The notes under the pieces are model-generated. The model saw only the letters and a list, made by a program, of their open reading frames with translations, was not told the origin of the DNA and did not search any database. Positions 8,379-17,243 of a stretch of DNA of 64,000 bases are shown here, in pieces. The stretch spans positions 1 through 64,000 of the forward strand of contig DATKPY010000034.1 in the NCBI GenBank assembly GCA_035523875.1, in the 5' to 3' direction. The stretch's first letter is position 1; each line of letters opens with the position of its first letter. This DNA is from JASHUC01 sp035523875. Lineage in GTDB: Bacteria; Pseudomonadota; Gammaproteobacteria; Steroidobacterales; Steroidobacteraceae. A program made the translations under genes and the position numbers.

Positions 8379-9226
8379 TGAAACTGGTTGTTGCCAAGGC
8401 TGCAGTGCTGGTTCAGCGATAACGGGGCGACCAGCGTGGCTAGGTTTCCACTCGACTCCCCGCGGCGGTAGCCGAGCCACAGCAGGATCACGCCGGCGAT
8501 AACCATGGGAACACAGAGCAATTGCCCTTCAGTGACCCAGCCGAACAGCAGGTAACCGCGGTTCGCGTCCGGGACTCGCACGAACTCGAGGGCAAAGCGG
8601 ATGGCTCCGTAACCGAGCAGAAAGAGCCCGGAAGGCACCAGTCGGGGCCGCGGGCGTGCCGTGAATATCCACATCACGGTGCCGAGGACAATCCCCTCGA
8701 GCAGCGCCTCGTAGAGCTGCGAGGGATGCCGCGGCACACCATCGTAGAGGACTGCCCAGGGAACTGACGTGGGCTTCCCCCATAATTCGCCATTGATGAA
8801 GTTCGCGACGCGCACCGCGAAAATGCCCACGCCCGGGAGAGCAGCAGCGAAATCGAATACGTCCGCGACGGATCTGCCGCGCCGACGGGCGAACAGAACC
8901 ATCGCCAGAATGGCACCGGAAAGCCCACCGTGGAACGACATGCCGCCCTCCCATATCCGCAGCACGCGCAACGGGTCGGAGAGCTCATACTCAAGCCCAT
9001 AGAGGAGCACCCAGCCGATGCGGCCACCGACGACCGCCCCAACGGCGCCGAAGAAGATGAGGTCATCGACGTCGTTGGATCTCCATGTCGAGCCGGGCTG
9101 AGCCGCTCGGCGGCGGCCCAGTAACCAGGCGCCGGCGAAGGCGAAGAGGAACATGAGCCCGTACCATCGGACGGCGACGGGTCCGACGGAGATCAAGACA
9201 GGATTGATATGCGGATACGGCACCAT
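8375..9226 (-). CDS. lgt: Prolipoprotein diacylglyceryl transferase
   Basis: Lgt transfers diacylglycerol from phosphatidylglycerol to the lipobox cysteine of prolipoproteins in the inner membrane, the first step of lipoprotein maturation. The 283-residue product has about seven membrane segments. Key family positions are visible: His99 in GGMSFHGGL, Arg139 and Asn142 in the signature VRVANFINGELWG, and Arg166 in VPRHPSQLYEA, with a late FVR motif matching the essential C-terminal arginine region. Start ATG at 9226 has GGAG six bases upstream, better than the in-frame GTG at 9238. It stands alone rather than next to thyA. Its 3' end abuts the DUF5677 remnant. Confidence 0.95.
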   Translation of the reverse strand: MVPYPHINPVLISVGPVAVRWYGLMFLFAFAGAWLLGRRRAAQPGSTWRSNDVDDLIFFGAVGAVVGGRIGWVLLYGLEYELSDPLRVLRIWEGGMSFHGGLSGAILAMVLFARRRGRSVADVFDFAAALPGVGIFAVRVANFINGELWGKPTSVPWAVLYDGVPRHPSQLYEALLEGIVLGTVMWIFTARPRPRLVPSGLFLLGYGAIRFALEFVRVPDANRGYLLFGWVTEGQLLCVPMVIAGVILLWLGYRRGESSGNLATLVAPLSLNQHCSLGNNQFH

Positions 9227-9502
9227 CGGCGACTCCACAGTCTAGCATTCCCAAGGCTTCGAACGCGCCACTGGTGCACGGGCTTGAACGACGGCGTTCT
9301 CCCGATACCGGTTCAGTCCGGATACTCACTCGCGGACCGAATGCGGTGAGTCCTCTATCGTCTCCCGGGTCGCGGCGTTGATGCGGTACCGGGGCAATTG
9401 TGCGAGTGGAACACAGAGGGCAAGGTGCTGGCGTTCCGCTAGCCGTATGCGCGATAGTTGACGCTCGCGCGCCCGCTCACTCATCACACGCGAGGAGCCT
9501 GG

Positions 9503-10207
9503 ATGGCCAGTCTCGACGCATTCCCGATCACCCGAAAATGGCCTGCTCACCACCCAGACCGGCTCCAGCTCTATTCGCGCCCGACGCCGAATGGCGTGAA
9601 AGTCTCGATCATGCTCGAGGAAACCGGTCTGGAGTACGAGTCACATGCCGTGCGCTTCGAGCGCAACGATCAGCTCTCGCCAGAATTCATGTCACTCAAT
9701 CCCAATGGCAAGATTCCCGCGATCCTCGATCCGGCCGGCCCGGGCGGCAAGCCACTCCCACTGTTCGAGTCGGGTGCCATATTGATCTATCTCGCCGATA
9801 AGACCGGGCAGCTCATGCCGCGAGACGCCGGCCGGCGATACGAGACCATTCAGTGGCTGATGCTTCAGATGGGCGGGATCGGCCCGATGTTCGGCCAGCT
9901 CGGATTCTTCAATAAGTTCGCCGGCAAGGACTACGAGGACAAGCGTCCCCGCGACCGTTACGTCGCGGAATCGAAGCGCCTCCTCGGGGTTCTCGAAAGA
10001 CGGCTAGCCGGCCGTGCCTGGATCATGGGCGACGACTACACCATCGCCGACATCGCGACTTTCCCATGGGTCCGCAATCTGATCGGCTTCTATGAAGCCG
10101 GGCAGTTGGTCGGCATCGAGAATTTCCCGCAGGTGACTCGCACATTGAACGCCTTTGTGGCACGGGCCGCGGTGGCGAGGGGACTCGAGATTCCGCAGCG
10201 GGATTGA
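9503..10207 (+). CDS. Nu-class glutathione S-transferase (YghU/YfcG-like)
   Basis: 234 residues with a thioredoxin-like N-terminal domain and a helical C-terminal domain. The N-terminal RPTPNGVKVSIMLEETGLEY carries the TPNG motif whose Thr and Asn hold glutathione (two per site) in YghU/YfcG; FESGAILIYLADK is the usual glutathione-gamma-glutamyl contact. The C-terminal half has IMGDDYTIADIATFPWV. Nu-class enzymes are disulphide-bond reductases, and one from Novosphingobium also releases the glutathione from beta-etherase products, which is of interest given the LigE/LigF-like genes at 45-50 kb. ATG 9503 is preceded by GAGGAG. No operon partner. Confidence 0.88.
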   Translation: MASLDAFPITRKWPAHHPDRLQLYSRPTPNGVKVSIMLEETGLEYESHAVRFERNDQLSPEFMSLNPNGKIPAILDPAGPGGKPLPLFESGAILIYLADKTGQLMPRDAGRRYETIQWLMLQMGGIGPMFGQLGFFNKFAGKDYEDKRPRDRYVAESKRLLGVLERRLAGRAWIMGDDYTIADIATFPWVRNLIGFYEAGQLVGIENFPQVTRTLNAFVARAAVARGLEIPQRD

Positions 10208-10224
10208 CCGCCGCAAGGGCGCCC

Positions 10225-11400
10225 TCATTTGTGCGGGTGATCGAACAGCTCGACGAACCCTCCAACATCCGGATCGCGGATCATGGCGACTCGCGTGCCG
10301 CCACCGCGCATTGTGACGATACCGTCGGACACCATTTCCGCCCCGGCGGCCCTCGCTCGCGCGAGGAACGCCTCGAGCCCCTGGACCTCGAATCCGACAT
10401 AGCCGACGCCGATATCCGTGATGCGGGCCGGAACGACCGGTTTCTTTCGGTTCTGGAACTCGACGAGCTCGAAGTTGATGCGCGAGCCTGGGGCGGGGCT
10501 CGCGAGTGCGGGATCTGAGCCGGCGAGTCGCGCCTCGAATGCGGCGGGGAAGGATTCATTGAAGAAACGCAGGATGTTGCCATGCCCGCCGACAGCGGCA
10601 TCGTAGAAGTCGCCGTGCATCCACCGCGACTCCGGGCTCACGAGGCTCCCGCCGAGCGCGTCTCCGTAGAAGGCGCGCGCCTTGGCCGAATTGAGTACGA
10701 CCAGTCCGACATGATTGACGCCCGGAAGGAGCGCTGGTCGTGCGGGCCGTCCATCGACTGCAGGCGCTGGGGGATGCTGGTCGATGATCTCGATATCGAT
10801 GCCATCCGGGTCGGTGATGTAGGCGATCGTGCCCTTTTTCTGTCCGGGCGGCGCGATCAGCCGTCCTCCCCACGAAAGGGCATGCAACATGCCTTTCAAC
10901 TCGAGATGCGACCACAGTGACTGCGCGTCGGGCACGACGAGTCCGAAGTGGCTCGCGCCGGGGTCCCAAGCAGTATGGTGCGAGAGATTGCGGCGCGGGA
11001 TGCCCTTGAGCTCTCGGAGGTAGATCACGAAGCGCCCGCCGGCGGTTTCGTCTACGTACATCTTCGCCATGCGTGTTTTGACGCCGCGCGCGTTCCCGAT
11101 GCCGTCGATGCGCTGGAAAACCTCTTCGCTGCGCCACACGGGCGGTGCAGCCGGATCAAGCTTGAACCCGAGCGCCTCGTAGAACGCGATTGATCGGTCG
11201 AGGTTCGAGACGCTGCGTCCCGCGAACGCGAGCCCCACCAAGTGACCCTGCTCCGCAGCTGCAGGGGCGCTGTCCACTGCGCCGGACGCGACTCCCTGTG
11301 GAGCGTCGCGGGACGGCGCCGGGTGGGCGAGAAGAGCAAGCGCGCCGGCAGTGAATGCAGCGGCCAACGCAGATGGTTTCCAGACCACGAGTCGTTTCAT
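10225..11400 (-). CDS. Secreted two-domain VOC (glyoxalase/dioxygenase fold) protein
   Basis: 391 residues with a signal peptide-like start (SALAAAFTAGALALLAHPAP). Two VOC modules follow, the first from about residue 53 (GLAFAGRSVSNLDRSIAFYE) to ITDPDGIDIEIID near 208, the second from about 230 (GVNHVGLVVLNSAKARAFYG) to RDPDVGGFVELFDHPH at the end. Each ends with an acidic metal-ligand motif (DPDG..EI, DPD.GG..EL); the second has a His in NHVGLVV. The arrangement suits a metal-dependent lyase or dioxygenase acting outside the cytoplasm, unusual for this fold. Start 11400 follows GGGGGAAGA. A similar exported VOC protein lies at 40704-41579. Confidence 0.75.
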   Translation of the reverse strand: MKRLVVWKPSALAAAFTAGALALLAHPAPSRDAPQGVASGAVDSAPAAAEQGHLVGLAFAGRSVSNLDRSIAFYEALGFKLDPAAPPVWRSEEVFQRIDGIGNARGVKTRMAKMYVDETAGGRFVIYLRELKGIPRRNLSHHTAWDPGASHFGLVVPDAQSLWSHLELKGMLHALSWGGRLIAPPGQKKGTIAYITDPDGIDIEIIDQHPPAPAVDGRPARPALLPGVNHVGLVVLNSAKARAFYGDALGGSLVSPESRWMHGDFYDAAVGGHGNILRFFNESFPAAFEARLAGSDPALASPAPGSRINFELVEFQNRKKPVVPARITDIGVGYVGFEVQGLEAFLARARAAGAEMVSDGIVTMRGGGTRVAMIRDPDVGGFVELFDHPHK

Positions 11401-11485
11401 CGGCTTCTTCCCCCTCGATCCCGTGAATTCTACGACGGCGACGTCCCCGCCCCGCGGCTCGCGTACGTACTTGGGCGGCTGACGA

Positions 11486-12331
11486 TCAGTTGGCGTTCGG
11501 CCTCGGAACAGTCACCCTGGCATTGGTGCGGATCCGTCGGACGGATGCATCCATGTGTCCAATCGCAATGAACAGCTTATTGAGCAAGCTGAAGTGCCAA
11601 GGCATTCTCCGCGCCACGTCCAACCAGAACACCACTCTGACTTCATCGGATTCATTGGCTGCATCGTGCAGGAACGTGTCATCGAACATCACGGATACGC
11701 CATCCTTCCAGTAGTATTTCTCCCCGTTCTCGATCTCCTCGGGTCGGGAGCGATCTTGTACCCTTGAGTTGACGCGAAGCCAACACAGTTGGTTGCGGTT
11801 GTTATCCGGAATGACGACGCCCAGATGATAGCGTACGAAACCTTTCCAGTAGCCCCAATGCGGCTTGATGTGCTGGTGCGGTTCCAGAATGGAAAAGAAG
11901 GCTGTGTAGACACCGGGAATCTGGCGCAGCAGCGCTGCCGTCCTGGGGGCCAACGCGCAATTTTCTCTAATGAACTTGCCCGACTTGAACATGAAGGTCT
12001 TCCAGGCAATGGTATGGATTCCGCCCGACGTATAGGTGGCGCTCAGCGTATGCATTCTCGGAAGCTCCACGCGTTCTGCCAACAGCGCCAGGCATTCTTC
12101 GCGCACGATCTGATAATTGTCCTCCAGAATGCGAAGTGCCGGATACTCCTCAAGGAAGTTCCGATCGAAGCCGGACAGCTTGCGGAACACCCCGCGCGCC
12201 TCGGCGCGCACGAAGATCGATGCCGCCCACTTCCTCGTGCGATTGCCGGCCGCTGCGCCCAGGCCTCGGCCGAGGTATGCGGCCAGTGCCACGCCGGCGC
12301 AAATGCACAGAATGACCAACCCGACGGTCAT
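11486..12331 (-). CDS. Aspartyl/asparaginyl beta-hydroxylase-like membrane protein
   Basis: 281 residues. One N-terminal membrane helix (GLVILCICAGVALAAYLG) anchors a domain with the AspH/LpxO pattern: EPHQHIKPHWGYWKG, then RYHLGVVIP, SVMFDDTFLHDAANESDEVR and VVFWLDV. In this Fe(II)/2-oxoglutarate family two histidines (in the HxxxHW-type and FDDTFLHD motifs) bind iron and the Arg of DEVRV binds 2-oxoglutarate. The membrane anchor and size resemble LpxO, which hydroxylates a lipid A acyl chain, so lipid A modification is one option; peptidyl hydroxylation is another. It stands alone. Confidence 0.8.
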   Translation of the reverse strand: MTVGLVILCICAGVALAAYLGRGLGAAAGNRTRKWAASIFVRAEARGVFRKLSGFDRNFLEEYPALRILEDNYQIVREECLALLAERVELPRMHTLSATYTSGGIHTIAWKTFMFKSGKFIRENCALAPRTAALLRQIPGVYTAFFSILEPHQHIKPHWGYWKGFVRYHLGVVIPDNNRNQLCWLRVNSRVQDRSRPEEIENGEKYYWKDGVSVMFDDTFLHDAANESDEVRVVFWLDVARRMPWHFSLLNKLFIAIGHMDASVRRIRTNARVTVPRPNAN

Positions 12332-13412
12332 GCACGATCCTCTTAAGCCGATCCGGCTCGGGAAGCATCGCCCGAACGATCAAGCGTCGCTAACTCCCGC
12401 GCTCCAAACGTGCCATGCTTATTGGCCGGCGCCGGGTAGTCTCGATCTGTGACGCTACCATCGGGGGCGTCCGCGGCGGCACCCCGGGTCTCCGAGCTCA
12501 CGGAAAAAGCCAGCTGACCGTCAAATTGGCGGAATTTGAGCACGTGGGCAGGGGCGCCGCCCAAACCACCGATGACGATTCGTCGATCCAAGTCCGCAGA
12601 CGACCCCGCTGCATTGGATGAGCGCAACGAGCCTGGGCATCGGGCAGCGCGTACGTCGGCGACAACTCCTCGACGGGAATAGGACATCGGGGCCGCTCGA
12701 GGGCAGTGAGCATTCGCAATGCATTCGCGACCGACACTTCTAGACTAGCTTAACACCTCGCGGTTTCAAAGGGTCCGGTGAGAGGGGCCGCTCTCGGTGT
12801 CGCCTGCAGGCGCGCCAAACGCTTGAAGCAAGGGGGCGACGCCGCGACCGCTAGTGCCGCGGACGAGCTCGCCGTTCGTGCGAGCGTGTAAACGTCGTTC
12901 TGTGTTTGAGACTCGGCAACGCGCGTGAGCGCGAGCGGGTTGACTTCGTTTCTCAAGGCGCGGCGAGGTCATTCCGCGGATTGAGCGTTCCTCGACTCCG
13001 AGCTCAAGCATTGCCGATAGCAAGCCGGACGTTGGGCGCGCATCCCGGGGAGGCGCGTCCGTGGGTAACCGCACAACACAGCGTGTGGGGGGTTCGACAG
13101 AACGCATGGCGCATCGAGTTCGCGTGGTCTCGGCGCGCCTCAACCCTTCCCGCTACGCGCGCGGTTGTTGCCGCGGAACGTGCTTGCACCAGCAGTTGGC
13201 AGAAGCTCAATAGGGACAGAAGCTTACGACCGCCGGCGCAACGTCGAGCGGGGGCGTCAAAGCGATGGCTGCCTGCCGGTTGCGCCACTCCAACGTGCTC
13301 GACTGCATTTTGTGCTTGCGGAAGTTGCGCGGGAGGTCGCACGATCCGGTGAGGTCGAAGACACCTCGTGCCGTATCGTTCGCAAGGGGCCAGACGTAAA
13401 GGGGGAAGACGC
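12332..13412. other. 1.1-kb region without a recognisable gene
   Basis: The stretch separates the hydroxylase gene (minus) from the MoaF-like gene (plus), so it must contain both promoters, but most of its length is unexplained. Open frames of 65-195 codons exist on both strands and translate to Arg/Ala/Ser-rich peptides without membrane segments, motifs or credible ribosome binding sites. I see no tRNA-like cloverleaf and no long repeat. A decayed gene or a structured RNA cannot be ruled out. Confidence 0.45.
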
Positions 13413-15161
13413 ATGCTGGGGACACCGTATCCGAACAAGCAGATGCATCGCATCGCGTACACCAAGCTCACCGCAGAGCAGATCGCCGCCAAGCTTGGCC
13501 CGGTTGCCGAGCGCGGGCCGCAAAGCGTCTCGCCGCTCGCGACGGATTTCGCCGGCGAGTCGATGCGCATCGTCACCGACGACGGCCCCACATTGAGCTA
13601 CAAGTTCGCGAGCGACGCCAGGCTGTCGGTGGCCGAGAACGGCGGCAACCCGGTCGACGCCGGCTTCGGCGCGCTGGAGATCGACCACATCTGCCTGTTC
13701 ACGCACATGGTTCCCGGCACGCAGCGCGGCTACACCGTGGTGACGGACCGGCACAGCAAGCTAGCCACCGTGATCGAGCTGTGGTTCAGCGGCTACGAGG
13801 ACAACCGCGAAGTCCAGCGCCAGATCTACTACGGCTATGTCGAGGCGGGCGGCGAGGCGCCCAAGAAGCGGCACGAGCTGAGCGACCGCATGGAGGGCCG
13901 CGGCTATCACTGGCGGCAAGACACCGGCATGGAGACGCTCGAGTACTACCCCTCAGCCGGCTATTCCCATTTCGTGGAACTCTCGCGCACGGGCGGCGAG
14001 CTCGGCTTCTGCGCGCCGTCCGATTACGTCAAGCTCGACAATGACTTCTTCGTCTATACGCGCACCGAATGCGAGTTTTCGGGCACGTTCACCGCCTATG
14101 TGGTCGACATGAACCGCACGCAGCAGATCGGTGTGCGGCTCGGCTTCGATGAGCACGACAACCTGCATTACTACCTCTTCCGCGGCCACGGCGACATCGT
14201 GGGCCAGATCGCCCGGTTCGAGAAATTCGGTGACTACTCTGGTGACCCAATCCCCGGTCCCAAGGGCAAGGACGGCAAGCCCGTGAAGGGCGGGCGGCGC
14301 GTCTACCGCCCGATCAAGACCATGGAGAAGCTCACCCGGGAGCAAGTGGCCAAGGTCGTCGAGGAACATTCCACCGCTTTCCCTGCGCGCGTCACGACTG
14401 GCGGCGCCGCCGGCATGGCGACGAACGCCCTGTCGGCAAACGACTTTCTGACGGGAAAAGTCTTTACCCTGCGCTACGACAGTGGGCCCGTGATGGATTA
14501 CAAGGTCGACAGCGCCGATGAGCTTGCCTGGCGTCGAGACGGCGAGGGTGACTGGACCAAAGCGCGCTACCACGCGTACGAGGTGGCACCGGGATTGTTC
14601 CTGTTCGGGCATTTGCTCGCGGGTGCGCCCAACCACGACGGCCACATCATCGCGGTGGATTTCCACCAGGGGCTCGCGACTTGCTACAACGGATTTCTCA
14701 ACACGCCCTATTTCGCCAACGAGGCCGGAGCGCGCACCCTCTTCGGAGTGCTCGAGATGCAGGGCATCCAGCCGCCGATGTATCGCCGCCACGCCAGAAC
14801 GACCGAAATGCTGGGCCGCTGCATCACCTACAGCTACGCGCCGGGCCTCACCTCGATGCATCTTTACTCCACGCCCAACACGGTGTCCTGGATCATCTTC
14901 ACTCCCGACGGGCACGGGGGGATGGAGTGGAGCGGACCGGGCGACTTCGTGAAGATCCGCGACGGCATCTACTTCATGTACTGGCTGGAGGAGGCCTGTA
15001 ACGGCACACTCGGCACGGTGCTGCTCAACTTGAACATCATGCACGACGCCGGCATTGGCTATTTCTGCGGCTCGCGCGGCCTCAACATGAGTCAGATCGG
15101 CGCAGTTGTCCGACACGCGGGCAAGTTTGAAGTCGACAAGTACTTCCAGATCAAGACCTGA
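13413..15161 (+). CDS. Internally duplicated MoaF-like protein
   Basis: 582 residues built of repeated MoaF-type beta-barrel modules. Modules with a 'G..m.i.tDdGptLsYkF' strand pattern begin near residues 30 and 355 (SMRIVTDDGPTLSYKF; VFTLRYDSGPVMDYKV). Modules of the other kind, with YYPSAGYSHFVEL / YAPGLTSMHLY and DYVKLDNDFFVYTRTE / DFVKIRDGIYFMYWLEE, lie near 180 and 475. The protein therefore looks like two copies of a MoaF N-plus-C pair joined by a Lys/Gly-rich linker (GPKGKDGKPVKGG) near 290. MoaF was named from molybdenum/monoamine regulons, but its biochemical role is unknown. ATG 13413 follows GGGGGAAG. The next gene starts 11 bp downstream, so they form an operon. Confidence 0.72.
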   Translation: MLGTPYPNKQMHRIAYTKLTAEQIAAKLGPVAERGPQSVSPLATDFAGESMRIVTDDGPTLSYKFASDARLSVAENGGNPVDAGFGALEIDHICLFTHMVPGTQRGYTVVTDRHSKLATVIELWFSGYEDNREVQRQIYYGYVEAGGEAPKKRHELSDRMEGRGYHWRQDTGMETLEYYPSAGYSHFVELSRTGGELGFCAPSDYVKLDNDFFVYTRTECEFSGTFTAYVVDMNRTQQIGVRLGFDEHDNLHYYLFRGHGDIVGQIARFEKFGDYSGDPIPGPKGKDGKPVKGGRRVYRPIKTMEKLTREQVAKVVEEHSTAFPARVTTGGAAGMATNALSANDFLTGKVFTLRYDSGPVMDYKVDSADELAWRRDGEGDWTKARYHAYEVAPGLFLFGHLLAGAPNHDGHIIAVDFHQGLATCYNGFLNTPYFANEAGARTLFGVLEMQGIQPPMYRRHARTTEMLGRCITYSYAPGLTSMHLYSTPNTVSWIIFTPDGHGGMEWSGPGDFVKIRDGIYFMYWLEEACNGTLGTVLLNLNIMHDAGIGYFCGSRGLNMSQIGAVVRHAGKFEVDKYFQIKT

Positions 15162-15172
15162 GGCGCGACGAC

Positions 15173-15664
15173 ATGACCCAAGACAACACCTCCAGCCGCC
15201 GGACGTTCCTCAAAGGCGGCGCGCTTCTGACCGCGCCCATCGTCACCGCGACGGCTTCCGCCGTGGCGCTGGCCGACGAGGATCTGAAGGCTCGCCTCAG
15301 ACGCCTGGAAGACGAGGTCGCAATCCGCGAGTTGCATCAATCCTGGCTGCGGCAGGTCAATGCCGGTGACGGCCATGCGCTGCTCGACAAAGCGGTGCGG
15401 CGGATCATCGTTGATCATGGCGGCGTGCCGGACAAGATCGAAATCGCCGCGGACGGCGGCAGCGCCGTGGGGCGCTTCGACCATGCCGTCGAGGTGGAAG
15501 CGGCGCTTCCCCTGGACTGTACGCTCGCGCAGATGGCTCATGCCCAGGGTAACGGCACCTTGCACCGGACCGAGCGGCGCATGCTGTTGGTCGACTACGC
15601 GAAGACCGGCGGCACCTGGAAGATCGCGAAAGTCGTATTGACGACGCCTCAGCCCGAAGCGTGA
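15173..15664 (+). CDS. Tat-exported small NTF2-like protein
   Basis: 163 residues with a twin-arginine leader (SRRTFLKGGALLTAPIVTAT), then a helix (LKARLRRLEDEVAIRELHQS) and a short alpha/beta domain that ends WKIAKVVLTTPQP, the usual last strand of SnoaL/NTF2-like folds. The domain is shorter than a full SnoaL protein and lacks obvious catalytic residues. It follows the MoaF-like gene by 11 bp in the same direction. The pair suggests a barrel protein in the cytoplasm or envelope and a folded, Tat-delivered partner. Function unknown. Confidence 0.65.
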   Translation: MTQDNTSSRRTFLKGGALLTAPIVTATASAVALADEDLKARLRRLEDEVAIRELHQSWLRQVNAGDGHALLDKAVRRIIVDHGGVPDKIEIAADGGSAVGRFDHAVEVEAALPLDCTLAQMAHAQGNGTLHRTERRMLLVDYAKTGGTWKIAKVVLTTPQPEA

Positions 15665-15670
15665 TAGCGG

Positions 15671-15696
15671 GCCGCCCGAGGCGGAGTGCGGGCGGC
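15671..15696. terminator. Possible bidirectional hairpin between convergent genes
   Basis: GCCGCCCG at 15671-15678 pairs perfectly with CGGGCGGC at 15689-15696 around a 10-base loop. It sits just after the stop of the Tat protein gene and before the end of the permease gene that comes from the other side. There is no T run, so intrinsic termination is uncertain. Confidence 0.35.
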
Positions 15697-15727
15697 TTGC
15701 GAGTGCTGCGAGCACGGATAGGAGTGG

Positions 15728-17128
15728 CTACTGCGGAACGCGTACCTCGGGAGCGTGGCCACGGCGAGCCCGCTGCAACATCATGAACGCAAGCAGCACG
15801 ACGGCGATCGAAACGGTGGTCGTCCAGAACTCGCTGCGGTGAGCGGGCGTGAGCGCCATCGCGACCAACACCATCACCATCCCTGCAATCGCGAGATAGC
15901 TCAACCAGGGAAACATCCACATCGCGAGCGCCGGAGCGGGGCAGCCGGCGCGCTCTCGTGCACGCCGCGATCGCACCTGCGATACCGCGATGGCGAGATA
16001 AATCACCGCGATGACGGCGCCCGATGCGTTCACCAGGAAAGCAAATACGACGCTCGGGGAAAGCACCGCGGCGATCACCCCGGCAAACCCCACTGCACTT
16101 GCCAGCACCACCGCCCGGGCCGGCACGCGACGGCTATTGGTGTGCACCAGCCAACGCGGTGCATCGCCGCGGCTGGCGAGAACGAATAACACCCGCGAGG
16201 CGACGTAGAAAGCCGAATTGAGGCACGAAAGCACCGCCGTAAGGATCACGATGGCCATGATCATGCTCGCATAGGTGAAATGGATCTGATCGAGCGCGAG
16301 CGTGAACGGCGACTGACCGGAGACCACTCGGGTCCATGGAACTGCGCAGACGATCACGAAAATCGAACCGATGTAGAAGATCACGATACGGCTGATGATC
16401 GTCGAGGTCATCTTCGCCACGGCCCGCGCTGGCTCGGGCGATTCCGCCGCCGCGATCGTGACGACCTCGGCGCCCATCATCGACCAGATCACCGTGGTCA
16501 CGGCGGCCAGCACGGCAAATTTTCCCCGCGGTGCGAACCCGCCGTGCGCGAGCAGATTCGAGAAGGTCGGCCCGGTTGCCGAGCGATACCCGCAGACGTA
16601 GGCGCCGACGACGACGATGAAGCTGAGTATGGCGGCGACCTTGATGGAGGAGAACCAGAACTCGAACTCGCCATAGGCGCGCGCGGACATCAGATTCACG
16701 CACGTCATGAGCGCCATGAGCACGGCTCCGATCTCCCAGATCGGCAGCGGCAGCCAGCGCTCAATGACGCCCGCTCCGGCGATCGCCTCTACCGGGATCA
16801 CAACCACCCAGAAGTACCAGTAGAGCCAGCCCACCGAGAATCCGGCCCAGTTGCCGAGCGCGGCGCGCGAGAACTCGGTGAATGAACGAACCTCCGGCAT
16901 CTCGACGGCCATCTCCCCGAGCATGCGCATGATGAGCAGGATCAGCACGCCGGTGAGCGCGTAGCTCACGACGATGGCGGGTCCTGCGGCGACGATGGCC
17001 ACGCTGCTGCCGACGAACAATCCGGCGCCGATGATGCCACCGATCGTGATCATCGAGACGTGGCGTGCGCGTAACGAGCGGCTGAGCGTGTTCTGCTCGG
17101 TTGCGGCGCCGGTCGCGAAGTCGTTCAT
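15728..17128 (-). CDS. Amino-acid permease, APC superfamily (GabP/AnsP-like)
   Basis: 466 residues, about twelve membrane helices. The N-terminal signature of the AAT family is clear: SRSLRARHVSMITIGGIIGAG, then LFVGSSVAI, and later GEMAVEMPEVRSFTEFSRAA and YWYFWVVVIPVEA, which are close to GabP and lysine/asparagine permeases. The helix-6 region (VIWSMMGAEVVTIAAAESPEP) also fits. The product should import a small amino acid with protons; gamma-aminobutyrate is one candidate because of the VVIPVEA stretch, but substrate cannot be fixed by eye. It is divergent from arsR, 115 bp apart. Confidence 0.88.
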   Translation of the reverse strand: MNDFATGAATEQNTLSRSLRARHVSMITIGGIIGAGLFVGSSVAIVAAGPAIVVSYALTGVLILLIMRMLGEMAVEMPEVRSFTEFSRAALGNWAGFSVGWLYWYFWVVVIPVEAIAGAGVIERWLPLPIWEIGAVLMALMTCVNLMSARAYGEFEFWFSSIKVAAILSFIVVVGAYVCGYRSATGPTFSNLLAHGGFAPRGKFAVLAAVTTVIWSMMGAEVVTIAAAESPEPARAVAKMTSTIISRIVIFYIGSIFVIVCAVPWTRVVSGQSPFTLALDQIHFTYASMIMAIVILTAVLSCLNSAFYVASRVLFVLASRGDAPRWLVHTNSRRVPARAVVLASAVGFAGVIAAVLSPSVVFAFLVNASGAVIAVIYLAIAVSQVRSRRARERAGCPAPALAMWMFPWLSYLAIAGMVMVLVAMALTPAHRSEFWTTTVSIAVVLLAFMMLQRARRGHAPEVRVPQ

Positions 17129-17170
17129 TGCGCCGAGTATACCGCTTGTGAGCCCAAGCGCCCGGCCGGT

Positions 17171-17213
17171 GCGCCAGGAGCGGCGCCTGCAGGCGGCAAG
17201 CCGCTCCTGGCGC
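17171..17213. repeat. 14-bp inverted repeat (REP-like hairpin) upstream of arsR
   Basis: GCGCCAGGAGCGGC (17171-17184) is perfectly complementary to GCCGCTCCTGGCGC (17200-17213), with a 15-base loop that itself holds the palindrome GCCTGCAGGC. The 'AGGAGCGGC' core resembles repetitive extragenic palindromes of gammaproteobacteria. It lies in the divergent region between the permease start (17128) and arsR (17244), so it could also affect expression of either gene. Only one copy was noticed in the window. Confidence 0.65.
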
Positions 17214-17243
17214 GATGGCGAATGCTTCGATATGATCGGAAGT

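Noticed and set aside
12332..13412. Integrase or transposase remnant
   Set aside because: Translations of the frames there gave no catalytic motif or recognisable transposase text and no terminal repeats were seen.
15671..15696. Strong intrinsic terminator
   Set aside because: Good stem but no T run on either side; kept only as a low-confidence hairpin.
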